From NCBI GenBank assembly GCA_035998445.1, contig DASYHQ010000013.1:124001-188000 (forward strand): DNA of 64,000 bases. The letters are read 5' to 3'. Origin of the DNA: Tepidisphaeraceae bacterium (GTDB lineage Bacteria; Planctomycetota; Phycisphaerae; Tepidisphaerales; Tepidisphaeraceae). Below, piece after piece: positions 54,197-63,575 of this stretch; within the stretch, counting starts at the first letter, position 1; every line of letters starts with the position of its first letter. Both the position numbers and the translations under genes were made by a program. The notes below the pieces were generated by a model. That model was not told where the DNA came from. It did no database searches and saw only the letters and a list, made by a program, of their open reading frames with translations.

Positions 54197-55627
54197 CTAC
54201 CCGACCACCACTTCTTCGTGGGCGTATCGGAACTCGGTCGCCAACTGCTTGCGGGGCCGCGCCAGCGCGGCCGCCAGCGTCAACGGGCCGACGCGCCCGA
54301 AGAACATCAGGAAGATGGTCAACCACTTGCCCGCATCCGACAGTTCGTTCGTTACACCCATGGACAGGCCCACCGTGTTGAACGCGCTGACCGCTTCAAA
54401 CATGTAATTGATGAAGTCCGGCGGAGCTTCACCCCGGATCTCCGTGGTGGTGAGGATGAAGATCGAGACCGTCACGATGCCGAACGCGATCACGAACAGG
54501 CCGACGGCCCGCTGAATCGTCTCCTCCGGAACCGATCGCCCCGCGATGCTGGTCACCAGGCGTCCGCGCAACCGCGACCAGGCCAACAGCGCGATCAGCG
54601 CCACCGTCGTCGTTTTCACGCCACCCGCCATGGAGCCTGGCGAGCCGCCGATCGACATGAAGATGATCGTCAGGAAGTTCGTGCTCGCGGTGGTCTGCGA
54701 ATAGTCGACCGTATTATAGCCCGCGCTTCGCGGCGTGAGGCTGAGGAACAGGCCATTGGTGAGCTTCGCCCACGTCGGCAACCTGCGAAGCGTGTAGTCC
54801 CACTCGAAGATCGTGAAGAGGATCCAGCCGCCCACGATAAGAATTGCGGTCGTAGCCAGCACGATGCGCGAGTGCAAGGAAATTCGGAATCGCTTGTTGA
54901 GCTTCTTCGCTTGCCAATGGAGTTTGATCTCCTCCAGCGTAAGGAACCCGATGCTGCCGATGACGATCAGCAGCATGATGACGCCGAGCACGCCCGGCGA
55001 TGTCTGGAAGCCCACCAGCGAGTCCGAGAACGTGGCGAACCCTGCGTGGCAAAACGCGCTGATCGACTGAAACACCGCATGCCACGCGGCCTGTTGCCAG
55101 GTCCAGTTCAGCCGGTCGAGACTGGGGAGCCAGATCAGAAACAGTAATATCGCTCCGATCGTCTCCGTGACGAACGTGAAGATGAACACGTCGCGGACGA
55201 GGTTCTGCCGGTTCACCTCTGGCGCAACACCTTGGCCACCCCCCGACATCGCCTCGTGCCGCAACGACATGCGGCGGCCGAACGCCACGATGATCAGGCT
55301 GGTGAACGCGATGATCCCCAACCCGCCCAGCTGAATCAGCACCAGGACGACCGCCTGTCCGCGGGGCGTGAAGAAGGTGGCCGTGTCCTCGACGATCAGG
55401 CCAGTGATGCACGCGGCACTGGTGGCGGTGAAGAGCGCGTCGAGCCACCCCATCGGCTCGGCGACGTACAGACCGGGGATCAACTTCAGCGCCAACGTGC
55501 CGAACAACACCAGCGTGGCGAACGACCCAATGAACAGTTGCGGTGGTGACAACAGGCGCCACAGCGACCGACGACGCCGGCCGGCGACTTCCCACTTGCG
55601 AAACAGGATGTTTGAGTTGTCCGCCAC
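54197..55627 (-). CDS. ktrB: Potassium uptake channel subunit (KtrB/TrkH family)
   Basis: 476 aa, starting with GTG at 55627. Four membrane-pore-membrane repeats are visible, with selectivity-loop segments ACITGL, AFCHAGF, PRSAGYN and AFNTVGLS, each carrying the conserved Gly. The start region (LLSPPQLFIGSFATLVLFGTLALKL, split) is the first helix. With KtrA it makes a Na+-dependent K+ uptake system for osmotic adaptation. KtrA lies 61 bp downstream. Confidence 0.93.
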   Translation of the reverse strand: MADNSNILFRKWEVAGRRRRSLWRLLSPPQLFIGSFATLVLFGTLALKLIPGLYVAEPMGWLDALFTATSAACITGLIVEDTATFFTPRGQAVVLVLIQLGGLGIIAFTSLIIVAFGRRMSLRHEAMSGGGQGVAPEVNRQNLVRDVFIFTFVTETIGAILLFLIWLPSLDRLNWTWQQAAWHAVFQSISAFCHAGFATFSDSLVGFQTSPGVLGVIMLLIVIGSIGFLTLEEIKLHWQAKKLNKRFRISLHSRIVLATTAILIVGGWILFTIFEWDYTLRRLPTWAKLTNGLFLSLTPRSAGYNTVDYSQTTASTNFLTIIFMSIGGSPGSMAGGVKTTTVALIALLAWSRLRGRLVTSIAGRSVPEETIQRAVGLFVIAFGIVTVSIFILTTTEIRGEAPPDFINYMFEAVSAFNTVGLSMGVTNELSDAGKWLTIFLMFFGRVGPLTLAAALARPRKQLATEFRYAHEEVVVG

Positions 55628-55908
55628 CAGTGATGTTTACCGATCGATCCAGTTAGCCACGGCTAGTTCTCCGAATCACCAGGATGGACGTGCCGCTTCA
55701 GGGACCATTTCCAAGCACTCATGAGCACGACGATCAGGCGTTGCCCTGCGCGCGGGTGAACACGCTGCCCGAACGTGCCAACGATCAGGATAAGTCGGCA
55801 AGTCGACGGGTTCAATGCGGGTCCGCGGGAAAGGGACAAGAAGGCAGCACGCCGGCAACGCGAATATTCCGAAGAACTTTGATAACGTTTACGCGGAGGC
55901 GCTTCTCG
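55628..55908. other. Intergenic region between ktrB and the DUF1080-ThuA gene
   Basis: 281 bp between divergent genes. It stays open in the frame of the downstream gene (an ATG at 55684), but that stretch has no family sequence and no signal peptide. The only clear signal is GGAGG at 55895-55899 for the ATG at 55909. Confidence 0.45.
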
Positions 55909-57354
55909 ATGAACCATCTGACTGCTTTCATTTCGACCGTCGCGTTAGCGTCCGGCGTCGCATTCGCCGCCGAGCCCGGCCTGCCGATCTTTACGGCGGA
56001 GCAGCGCGCATCGCATTACGTCTGGTTCCCGAAGGACGGCGAACTGCTGAAGCCCGATCCTCGCGTGCGAATCGAGGCTGACGGATTGACGTTTCTCGAC
56101 GTGCCCGCGACCGATGAGCCGCAGGAGTTCGGCTATCTGGCGACGCGACAGCCGATGCGGAACTACCGGGTGATGTTCGAGTACGAATGGGGCAAGAAGC
56201 GGTTTGCTCCGCGCGCCACGGCCCTGCGGGACAGCGGCCTGCTGTACCACATGCGTGGACCCGACGCGATATGGCCCAACTGCGCGGAATGCCAGGTTCA
56301 GGAAGGCGAGACCGGCGACACGTTCCTGCTATGGCAGAAGGGCGCGCCGTCCGCTTCGTCACACGTGGCGAACGGCGCGGACAGGAAGTTCGCACCGAAT
56401 GGCGAATTGAAGGCAGGCATTCGCGGCCGCATCACTCGATCCGAAACCGCCGACACGTTGACGGGCTGGAACGAGGTTGAAGTAATCGTGGAAGGAGCGG
56501 CCGCGTCGCATCGCGTGAACGGGCGCGAGGTAAACCGGCTGTGGGACCTTCGCTGGCCAGAGGGCGAATCGGCCACGGAGGGGAAGTTGGCGCTGCAGGT
56601 GGAGGGGGCGGAAGTTCGCTACCGCAACGTGCGTGTAGCACCATTGAGTTGGCCGACCGATCACAAGCCGTTCCGCGTGCTGGTTTTCTCGAAGACGATG
56701 AAATTTCGCCACGATTCGATCCCGGATGCCGTCGCCGCAGTGAAAGCGCTGGGCGCGCAGTTCGGTTTCACGGTAGATGCGACTGAAGACGCCGCGGCGT
56801 TCGCGGCCGACAACTTGAAACAGTTCGCAGTCGTCATGTTCCTGAACACCACCGGCGACGTGCTGGCGCCAGAGCAGGAACGTGCGCTGGAACAGTTCGT
56901 AAAGGGCGGCGGGGGATTTGTGGGTGTGCACTCCGCGTGCGATACCGAATACGACTGGCCCTGGTACGGCAACCTGGTGGGCACCTACTTCAAAGATCAC
57001 CCCAAGATTCAGGACGCCGTCGTGCGGCTGAATGCCGACGCCACGTCACCCTCCGCATCCATTCTTCCCCGCGAGTGGCCGCGGCGAGACGAGTGGTACA
57101 ACTTCGTGAAGGCGCCGACCGGCGTTGACGTGGTGCTGACGCTCGACGAATCCACCTACGAGGGCGGCAAGATGGGTGCCCAACATCCGCTGACCTGGCA
57201 ACACGCGTTCGACGGTGGCCGGTCGTGGTACACCGCCATGGGGCACACGAAGGAGACTTACCGCGAACCACTGTTCCTGCTTCACCTGCTCGGCGGTATC
57301 CAATACGCCGCGGGGCTACCGGCGCCCGGGCCGGTGCTCGACGTGCCGCGGTAG
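55909..57354 (+). CDS. Secreted DUF1080 (3-keto-disaccharide hydrolase-like) and ThuA-domain fusion
   Basis: 481 aa. The ATG at 55909 follows GGAGG (9-nt spacer) and opens a signal peptide (LTAFISTVALASGVAFAAEP). Residues ~30-240 are a lectin-like DUF1080 fold: RVMFEYEWGKKRF, DSGLLYHMRG, ECQVQEGETGD, WNEVEVIVEG, GKLALQVEGAEVRYRNV (split). Residues ~250-480 are a ThuA class I glutamine-amidotransferase-like domain: VLVFSKTMKFRHDSIPDAVAA (split), FLNTTGDVL, FVKGGGGFVGVHSACDTEY, GGRSWYTAMGHTKETY. Both domain types are linked to breakdown of 3-keto-glycosides. Probably extracytoplasmic; first gene of the 56-64 kb sugar cluster. Confidence 0.87.
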   Translation: MNHLTAFISTVALASGVAFAAEPGLPIFTAEQRASHYVWFPKDGELLKPDPRVRIEADGLTFLDVPATDEPQEFGYLATRQPMRNYRVMFEYEWGKKRFAPRATALRDSGLLYHMRGPDAIWPNCAECQVQEGETGDTFLLWQKGAPSASSHVANGADRKFAPNGELKAGIRGRITRSETADTLTGWNEVEVIVEGAAASHRVNGREVNRLWDLRWPEGESATEGKLALQVEGAEVRYRNVRVAPLSWPTDHKPFRVLVFSKTMKFRHDSIPDAVAAVKALGAQFGFTVDATEDAAAFAADNLKQFAVVMFLNTTGDVLAPEQERALEQFVKGGGGFVGVHSACDTEYDWPWYGNLVGTYFKDHPKIQDAVVRLNADATSPSASILPREWPRRDEWYNFVKAPTGVDVVLTLDESTYEGGKMGAQHPLTWQHAFDGGRSWYTAMGHTKETYREPLFLLHLLGGIQYAAGLPAPGPVLDVPR

Positions 57355-57379
57355 CGCCTGAGTTCGATCTGACCAACGG

Positions 57380-57715
57380 ATGAAACCATCGATGACGAAT
57401 CCCGTTTCCGTATTGCGCCAAACTGCTCTAATCGAGGGCATCTCGTTTCTGCTATTGCTCGGCGTCGCGATGCCGTTGAAGTACGCGATGGACATTCCGT
57501 GGCCGGTGAAGGTGGTGGGCTGGGCGCACGGCGTGCTGTTCATGCTGCTCTGCGTGTTCCTTCTGTGGACCTTGATCACCGCGCGCTGGCCGTTGGTGCG
57601 GTCGCTTATCGTCTTCGTATCGGCACTGGTGCCGTTCGGGCCGTTCCTGATCGACCGGCGGATGAAGGCCTACGCGGCCGAGTATGAGGCGACACGCCAA
57701 TTGCCGGCTGTTTAA
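57380..57715 (+). CDS. DUF3817-family membrane protein
   Basis: 111 aa with three hydrophobic helices. LRQTALIEGISFLLLLGVAMPLKY (split: ALIEGISFLLLL, AMPLKYA) and VGWAHGVLFMLLC match the small integral-membrane DUF3817 family, which has an N-terminal E-G-x-S and a central H-G-x-L-F. The function of the family is unknown. It starts 26 bp after the DUF1080-ThuA gene and may be co-transcribed. Confidence 0.85.
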   Translation: MKPSMTNPVSVLRQTALIEGISFLLLLGVAMPLKYAMDIPWPVKVVGWAHGVLFMLLCVFLLWTLITARWPLVRSLIVFVSALVPFGPFLIDRRMKAYAAEYEATRQLPAV

Positions 57716-57736
57716 CTTCCGACCGCTTAGATTAGT

Positions 57737-59590
57737 TCAGGCGGGCCCACAGCGACCGTTCTCCAGCGTGCGATCGAGGTTGTATGCGGCGCTGATCAGC
57801 GCCAGGTGTGTGAACGCCTGCGGGTAGTTGCCGAGCGCTTCGCCGTGCAGGCCGGTTTCCTCGGCGTACAGGCCGAGGTGGTTCGCGTAGCCCAGCATCT
57901 TCTCAAAGATCAATCGTGCCTGCGCCAGCCGTGCCTTGTCGGTTCGGCCGGCGCGAGTCAGCGCTTCAACGAGCCAGAACGTGCACATGTTGAACGTCCC
58001 CTCTTCGCCGGGCAGGCCGTCGTCGAACTGGCCGACGTTGTAGCGGTAGACGAGGCTGTCGGAGAGCAACCCGTCCTGCTGCGGTTCACGGCAGATCGCG
58101 TCCAGCGTCTTCAGCATGCGCGGATCGTCGGGCGTCATGAAGAAGACGAGTGGCATGATGAGCGTCGACGCGTCGAGCTGGTTGCTGCCGTAGTGCTGCA
58201 CGAAGGCCTGTCGCTCGTTGGACCAGCCGCGTTTCATAATGTCGAGGTAGATCTCGTCGCGCACGCGCGTCCACGTGGCGCGGTCGGCCGGTAGCGAACG
58301 CTTCTCGGCCAGCCGCAGGCCGCGGTCGACCGCAACCCAGCACATCAACTTCGAGTAGACGAAGTGCTGCTTCCCGCCGCGCGTCTCCCAGATGCCTTCA
58401 TCGGGGCGGTTCCAGTTCTTACAGACCCAGTCGACCAACTGCGACAGTTCTACCCAAAGGTCGTATGAAATCGGCGAGCCGTACTTGTTGTAGAGGTAGA
58501 CGCTGTCCATCAACTCGCCGTAGATGTCGAGCTGAAGCTGTCCGTACGCGCCGTTGCCGATGCGCACCGGTTTGGCGCCGCGGTAGCCATCCAAGTGGTC
58601 CAGCGTTTCCTCGGTCAGCTTCTGTTCACCGTGCAGGCCGTACATGATCTGGAGGCCACCGTCCGGGTGCCGTTCGTGGCAGCGCTTCTCCAGCCACCCC
58701 ATGAAGGCCGCCGCCTCTTCGGTGTAGCCGAGGCGCAGCAGGGCGTACAGCGAGAACGAGGCATCGCGGATCCAGGTGTAGCGATAGTCCCAGTTGCGCG
58801 AACCCGGGATCGCCTCGGGCAGGCTGCAGGTCGGCGATGCGATGATGGCGCCCGTTGGCTCGAACGTCAGCAGCTTCAGCATGAGCGCCGACCGATGAAC
58901 CGTCTCGCGCCACCGGCCGCTGTACTTGCAGCGGCTGATCCACTTGCGCCAGTACTCGATCGTGCTATCGAGCAGGCGCTGCTCGAGATCGGGCTCGATC
59001 ACCCGCCCACCTTGGCTCTCCGGATCAAGCGGCCGAAGGACGAAGGTGGCGCGATCGCCTTGCGATAGCTTCACGATCGCCTCAACCCCGCCGCGGTCCT
59101 GCTTCAGGTCGAGTGGAATCGAGGTGGTTAGTTCGAGGTCGAGCGACTTCGATCGGAAGATTGCCCCGGTACTGTGTAGTTCGGTGGTATGTGGGTCGCG
59201 AGCGTAGTTGAACGCGGGAATGCATTCCAACTTAACCTGCCCCGCGCCACGAATCATCTCGACGCGGCGGACGAGCTGGCGGAATCCGGGCTCGCCGCGC
59301 TTCAGGCCGACTGGCATGTAGTCGACCAGTTCGATCACGCCTTCGTCGGACAGGAACCGCGTGATCAGGACGTTCGTTTCCGGCCAATAGACCTGCTTAC
59401 GCGTGTACTGCTCGATAACCGGGGCGACCTTGAAGTAGCCACCCTTCGCATCATCCAGAATGGCCGCGAACACGCTCGGCGAGTCGAAGTGCGGCATGCA
59501 GAGCCAGTCGATCGACCCGTTGCGGCCCACGAGCGCCGCGGTGTGCATGTTGCCAATCAGCCCGTAATCCTCGATCGCCAGATACGCCAT
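57737..59590 (-). CDS. GH15-like glucoamylase/trehalase family protein
   Basis: 617 aa from the ATG at 59590; an ATG at 59650 would add a sequence (GTDLRSVPV) known as translated repeat [40 protein letters not shown] (split at GNMHTAAL and GSIDWLCMP) is the N-terminal signature of bacterial GH15 proteins, followed by a beta-sandwich and the (alpha/alpha)6 barrel with [22 protein letters not shown] (split: [14 protein letters not shown]) and [13 protein letters not shown] near the C-terminal acid. Hydrolyses alpha-glucosidic bonds; in related bacteria many such enzymes are trehalases. Probably cytoplasmic. Convergent with DUF3817. Confidence 0.88.
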   Translation of the reverse strand: MAYLAIEDYGLIGNMHTAALVGRNGSIDWLCMPHFDSPSVFAAILDDAKGGYFKVAPVIEQYTRKQVYWPETNVLITRFLSDEGVIELVDYMPVGLKRGEPGFRQLVRRVEMIRGAGQVKLECIPAFNYARDPHTTELHSTGAIFRSKSLDLELTTSIPLDLKQDRGGVEAIVKLSQGDRATFVLRPLDPESQGGRVIEPDLEQRLLDSTIEYWRKWISRCKYSGRWRETVHRSALMLKLLTFEPTGAIIASPTCSLPEAIPGSRNWDYRYTWIRDASFSLYALLRLGYTEEAAAFMGWLEKRCHERHPDGGLQIMYGLHGEQKLTEETLDHLDGYRGAKPVRIGNGAYGQLQLDIYGELMDSVYLYNKYGSPISYDLWVELSQLVDWVCKNWNRPDEGIWETRGGKQHFVYSKLMCWVAVDRGLRLAEKRSLPADRATWTRVRDEIYLDIMKRGWSNERQAFVQHYGSNQLDASTLIMPLVFFMTPDDPRMLKTLDAICREPQQDGLLSDSLVYRYNVGQFDDGLPGEEGTFNMCTFWLVEALTRAGRTDKARLAQARLIFEKMLGYANHLGLYAEETGLHGEALGNYPQAFTHLALISAAYNLDRTLENGRCGPA

Positions 59591-59596
59591 GCAGGG

Positions 59597-59602
59597 AATG
59601 TA
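59597..59602 (-). promoter_or_regulatory. -10-like TACATT box 6 nt before the GH15-like gene
   Basis: Minus-strand TACATT, CCCTGC, ATG at 59590. No Shine-Dalgarno. Supports the shorter start over 59650. Confidence 0.4.
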
Positions 59603-59683
59603 GACGGGGACGCTTCGCAGGTCAGTGCCGAAACCGAGAAAGCGCGACATATAGCCACCGGCGTGCCGGTGGTCGTCGGAAGT

Positions 59684-60463
59684 TTAAAGAGCGTTCAGTA
59701 GCTCGTGTAACGTCGATGCATCCTCGCGCAATTGGTGAGGATCGTCTGACCGAACGAACTCCAATGAAACGTGCCGCGCCGGCCCACCCATCCGCCCGAG
59801 CGCCGCGAAGTAGGCCCGCCACCGCTCCGCCCCTTCAGCTAAGGGCCACCGCGTTGCCGCGGTCGGCCACCAGTGGAATACGTGCACGTTGCGCAGGTGC
59901 GGCGACAGCATCTCGATGTCCGAAAGGTTCTGCTCGATCGTCAGCCCATGCCGTGGCTGCCAATACGTCGCCACGTTCGGGTGAGCCGCGGCCTGTAGAA
60001 GTTGCAGCGTCGTCTCCGGCGTGTCCGTCAACGTGTTCGAATGATACTCCAGGCTCACGCCGATTCCCTGTGCAGCCGCCAGCGTTGCAATTCGCGCCAA
60101 GTCCACGGCGACCGCCCGCCGATAGGCTTCATCCGCGTCGGCGGAAGACATCTTTCCCGCCCAAACACGTATGCTGGGTGCCTGTAGCGCCAGCGCGCTG
60201 TCCAACACCGCCTCAAACAATGGATTATCGTTGGCGATAACGCCCACGCGGTAGTAAGACCCATACGCGCTCGTGGTGATGCCGGCGTTGGCGCAGGCGC
60301 GTTGCACCTGTTGCGCAGCCGCCACGTCGCCGTGCGGCACATGGACGTCGCCACCCCATTCGATCGACTGAAGCTTCGCGTCGACCGCGAGACGTACCAC
60401 ATCGGTCGCTGAAAGCTTGCGGAACGTAATGGAGACCAAGCCGGGCACGAATTGTTGGTGCAT
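59684..60463 (-). CDS. Sugar phosphate isomerase/epimerase family protein
   Basis: 259 aa. Xylose-isomerase-like TIM barrel: VRLAVDAKLQSIEWGGDVHVPHGD (split), metal/substrate residues GVSLEYHSNTLTDTPE, VATYWQPRHG, LRNVHVFHWW and a C-terminal VSLEFVR. No leader peptide. It starts 4 bp after the AraC regulator stop, so the two form an operon. Acts on an unknown sugar. Confidence 0.8.
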   Translation of the reverse strand: MHQQFVPGLVSITFRKLSATDVVRLAVDAKLQSIEWGGDVHVPHGDVAAAQQVQRACANAGITTSAYGSYYRVGVIANDNPLFEAVLDSALALQAPSIRVWAGKMSSADADEAYRRAVAVDLARIATLAAAQGIGVSLEYHSNTLTDTPETTLQLLQAAAHPNVATYWQPRHGLTIEQNLSDIEMLSPHLRNVHVFHWWPTAATRWPLAEGAERWRAYFAALGRMGGPARHVSLEFVRSDDPHQLREDASTLHELLNAL

Positions 60464-60467
60464 GTGG

Positions 60468-61268
60468 TTACCCTTCGCGACTGCGCCGATATGCCGCCGG
60501 CGCGACCCCGGTCACCTTACGAAATTGCCGCGTGAAGAAGAAGACATCGCGATAGCCCAATTGCTCGGCGATCCGCTTAATCGGCAGTTGCGTCGTGCCT
60601 AGAAGTTCCTTCGCGTGATTGATGCGTGACGAAATCACGTAGTCGCGCGGCGACATCCCCATCACGCTCTGAAACTGCCGTCGAAACGTGCGCGGCGACA
60701 TGCCCGCTTCATCCGCCAAGCGCGACTGATCGACCTCGGCCCCCAACTGCTGTGCCGTCGCCAGCACAGGGTCGATCCACAAGGGCAATTCGTTCGGCCG
60801 CGACCGCGCCTCTGCCAGTTCGGTCAGAATCGCCTCCAGCAGCAACGCGGCCCGTGCCACACCGAAGCGGTCATTCCGGCGAGACAGTTCCAGCAGTTCA
60901 TCAAATCGCTGCGGATAGTCACTTCGCGGGTCGACCGACTGCGGCGCGATCGGAAACAGTCCCGCCGCCCGAAGGCGTTCGACGCCAGGACCGTTGAATG
61001 CAAGATACCGGTGCACCCACGTCTCGTGCCCGGCCGCGGGACCGAAACGAATGTGCGGGCCGGGATAGCTCGACCAGAACTTGCGGCCACTAATGCGGTG
61101 CGGCTCGCCATCGATGTGAAGATCGACCGCGCCACCGTCGGCCAACTGCAGCACGTTATAGTCGAACCGCTTATCGATTCGATGCACACACTCAGGCACA
61201 AACTGGCCAAACAAAAAGGTGATCGCTTCTGCCACGGTGGCCGAATAGTACAAAGATTGGCCTAACAA
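60468..61268 (-). CDS. AraC-family transcriptional regulator
   Basis: About 266 aa if it starts at the TTG at 61268, before LLGQSLYYSATVAEAI; TTG at 61331 would add 21 residues and approach the divergent gene. No ATG is available near either site and no clear Shine-Dalgarno is seen, so the start is unsure. The N-terminal part is a cupin sensor (FDYNVLQLADGGAVDLHIDG, GPHIRFGPAAGHETWVHRY, split). The C-terminal double HTH shows SRLADEAGMSPRTFRRQFQ and IKRIAEQLGYRDVFFFTRQF. It probably controls the divergent dehydrogenase operon (61358) and its own. Confidence 0.83.
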   Translation of the reverse strand: MLGQSLYYSATVAEAITFLFGQFVPECVHRIDKRFDYNVLQLADGGAVDLHIDGEPHRISGRKFWSSYPGPHIRFGPAAGHETWVHRYLAFNGPGVERLRAAGLFPIAPQSVDPRSDYPQRFDELLELSRRNDRFGVARAALLLEAILTELAEARSRPNELPLWIDPVLATAQQLGAEVDQSRLADEAGMSPRTFRRQFQSVMGMSPRDYVISSRINHAKELLGTTQLPIKRIAEQLGYRDVFFFTRQFRKVTGVAPAAYRRSREG

Positions 61269-61357
61269 TCCATGGGCGGGTGTGATTTCTGGGGTAAGGT
61301 TTGCTGCATCACCAGTCGCAAGTCGGACCAACAGGCGGATCGATCAGGAGCAAACAG

Positions 61358-62527
61358 ATGGAAACGCGTCGCATCGGCATTGTCATGAACGGCGTCACCG
61401 GCCGCATGGGCACCAACCAGCACCTCATCCGGTCGATCCTGGCCATCATCAAGCAGGGTGGCGTGAAGGTCAGCGATAAGCTGACGCTCATGCCCGAGCC
61501 CATCCTCACCGGTCGCAGCGAGAGCAAGCTGAAGGACCTCGCCGAGGGCGTCGCCCAGCGCGAGATCGGCCGCAGCATTCCCTACACCACCGATATCGAT
61601 GCCGCCCTGGGCGACAAGAAGAACGAGATCTTCTTCGACGCCAGCGGCACGCTGCAGCGGGCCGGGTTCATCGAGAAGGCCGTGAAGGCGAAGAAGGCCA
61701 TCTACTGCGAGAAGCCGACTGCCACGGTGACCAAGGAAGCCCTGCGGCTCGCCAAGCTGGTCGAAGACGCCGGCCTGAAGAACGGCGTGGTGCAGGACAA
61801 GCTCTGGCTCCCCAGCTTCCGCAAGATCGCCATGCTGAAAGAGCTCGGCTTCTTCGGCAAGATCCTCAGCGTGCGCGGCGAGTTCGGATACTGGGTCTTC
61901 ACTGGCATGGACCTCGACCAGCCCGCCCAGCGCCCCAGCTGGAACTACCGCGCCGAGGACGGTGGGGGCATGATGATCGATATGTTCTGCCACTGGCAGT
62001 ACGTCATCAGCAACTTGTTCGGCCCAATCAAGTCGCTCGTGGCCTATGGCAACGTCGACATCGATCAACGCCGCAGCGAAGACGGCAAGCCCTTCAAGGC
62101 CACCGCCGACGATTCGGCTTACGCGATATTCCTGCTGGAAGATGGCACCGTCTGTCAGTTCAACAGCAGCTGGTGCACCCGCGTTCGCCGGGACGATTTA
62201 CTGACCGTGCAGGTCGACGGCATCAAGGGCACCGCCGTCGCCGGCCTGCGCGAGTGCTACGTGCAGGGCGCCGCCGAGACGCCAAAGCCCGTTTGGAACC
62301 CCGACATCCCGCAGCCGATCGACTTCTACAAGGGTTGGCAGCCGGTGCCGAACAACATCAACTACGACAACGCGTTCAAGATCCAGTGGGAAATGTTCCT
62401 GCGCCACGTCGCGCTCGACGAGCCGTTCCGCTACACCCTGCGCGAAGGCGCCAAGGGCGTGCAGCTGGCCGAGCTGGGCATGCAAAGCTGGAAGGAAAAA
62501 CGCTGGATCGACGTGCCGGCGATGTGA
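61358..62527 (+). CDS. Gfo/Idh/MocA-family sugar dehydrogenase
   Basis: 389 aa; GGAGC lies 9 nt before the ATG at 61358. The Rossmann domain starts RRIGIVMNGVTGRMGTNQH, an unusual G-x-x-x-x-G-V-T-G-R-M-G stretch for NAD(P) binding. AIYCEKPTA carries the EKP motif (catalytic Lys), and MMIDMFCHWQYV holds the D-x(3)-H active-site pair. Oxidises sugar hydroxyls, often at C3. It is in an operon with the following two genes: the stop and the next start share one base (TGATG). Confidence 0.88.
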   Translation: METRRIGIVMNGVTGRMGTNQHLIRSILAIIKQGGVKVSDKLTLMPEPILTGRSESKLKDLAEGVAQREIGRSIPYTTDIDAALGDKKNEIFFDASGTLQRAGFIEKAVKAKKAIYCEKPTATVTKEALRLAKLVEDAGLKNGVVQDKLWLPSFRKIAMLKELGFFGKILSVRGEFGYWVFTGMDLDQPAQRPSWNYRAEDGGGMMIDMFCHWQYVISNLFGPIKSLVAYGNVDIDQRRSEDGKPFKATADDSAYAIFLLEDGTVCQFNSSWCTRVRRDDLLTVQVDGIKGTAVAGLRECYVQGAAETPKPVWNPDIPQPIDFYKGWQPVPNNINYDNAFKIQWEMFLRHVALDEPFRYTLREGAKGVQLAELGMQSWKEKRWIDVPAM

Positions 62528-63561
62528 TGCGGGAGGCGCGCGTGCTGGAACGGATTGACATTGATGACCTGGTCGGCCGCGCGCTGGAAACGGTCGCGCA
62601 GTGCCAGCTGGATGCGCCCGGCCGCTACAAGCGGTACGCCACGGCGCCCGCTGACGGGCGGGACGACCAGCTGAACGAGTACGGCGTGGCCGATGCGGCC
62701 AACCTGCTGTACACGCTGGGTCATTTTCCGCAGCAGGATGACGATGCGACCCGGCGCGGCTTCGTCAGCACGATACGCGAATTGCAGAACGCGGAAACGG
62801 GGCTGTGGCACGAGGCGACGCACCACGATTACCACTGCACGGCCCATTGCATCGCGGCGCTGGAACTGTTCAACGCGCAGCCATTGCACAAGCTGACGTC
62901 GCTTGGATGCTACGGCACGCCCGAGGGCATCCGTGGGCTGTTGGACGGACTGAGTTGGGTCGACGCGCCGTGGCGGGAATCGCATAAGAGCGCCGGCGTG
63001 TTTGCATCGCTCCTGATCTGCGATCCACAGAACACGGCCATGCGCGATGCCTACTTCGACTGGCTCGCGCAACAGTGGGACCCGCAAACGGGACTGCTGC
63101 GCCGCGACTGCCTGCCCGGGCAGGCCGAGGGATCGCGGCCGTTGCATGAGCACATGGCTGGCACGTTCCATTACCTGTTCAACACGGAAGCCGATCACCG
63201 CCCGCTCCCGCACGCGGCCGCATTGGTCGACACGTGCTTGGAATGGCACCGCACCGGCCAAGCCGCCCAGTTCGCGCGGTCCGGCGGCTTCATCTTCATC
63301 GATTGGGTCTACTGCCTCACCCGTGCCGTCCGCCATAGCGGACACCGATTCATCGAAGCGCGGGCAGCGCTTGCAGAGGCGGCACGCGTGCACTTTGATC
63401 TGCTTCGGTCGATCGACCTAACCCAGCACCATGCGTGGACCGACCTGCACATGCTGTTCGGCTGGACGTGCGCGTGGGCAGAACTGCAAGCTGCGCTGCC
63501 GGGAATCATCCGCACGCAGCGTCCGTTGCGGTTGGTGCTGGACCGTCGACCGTTCATCTAA
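62527..63561 (+). CDS. Protein of unknown function, predicted alpha/alpha toroid
   Basis: 344 aa from the ATG at 62527, overlapping the upstream stop by one base (TGATG), so translationally coupled. Almost all helical with regular Trp/His-rich pairs: GLWHEATHHDYHCTAHCIAALELF (split), LTSLGCYGTPEGIRGLLDGL, GVFASLLICD, LHEHMAGTFHYLF and FIFIDWVYCLTRAV. This spacing suits an (alpha/alpha) barrel as in N-acylglucosamine epimerases, prenyl-type cyclases and some glycosidases. I do not recognise the family. Its place between a sugar dehydrogenase and a sugar isomerase points to a sugar-related role. Confidence 0.7.
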   Translation: MREARVLERIDIDDLVGRALETVAQCQLDAPGRYKRYATAPADGRDDQLNEYGVADAANLLYTLGHFPQQDDDATRRGFVSTIRELQNAETGLWHEATHHDYHCTAHCIAALELFNAQPLHKLTSLGCYGTPEGIRGLLDGLSWVDAPWRESHKSAGVFASLLICDPQNTAMRDAYFDWLAQQWDPQTGLLRRDCLPGQAEGSRPLHEHMAGTFHYLFNTEADHRPLPHAAALVDTCLEWHRTGQAAQFARSGGFIFIDWVYCLTRAVRHSGHRFIEARAALAEAARVHFDLLRSIDLTQHHAWTDLHMLFGWTCAWAELQAALPGIIRTQRPLRLVLDRRPFI

Positions 63562-63575
63562 CAGAGATCGCATTT

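Noticed and set aside
55684-55908. 75-residue N-terminal extension of the DUF1080-ThuA protein
   Set aside because: GGAGG plus signal peptide at 55909 make the shorter start much better; the extension has no recognisable sequence.
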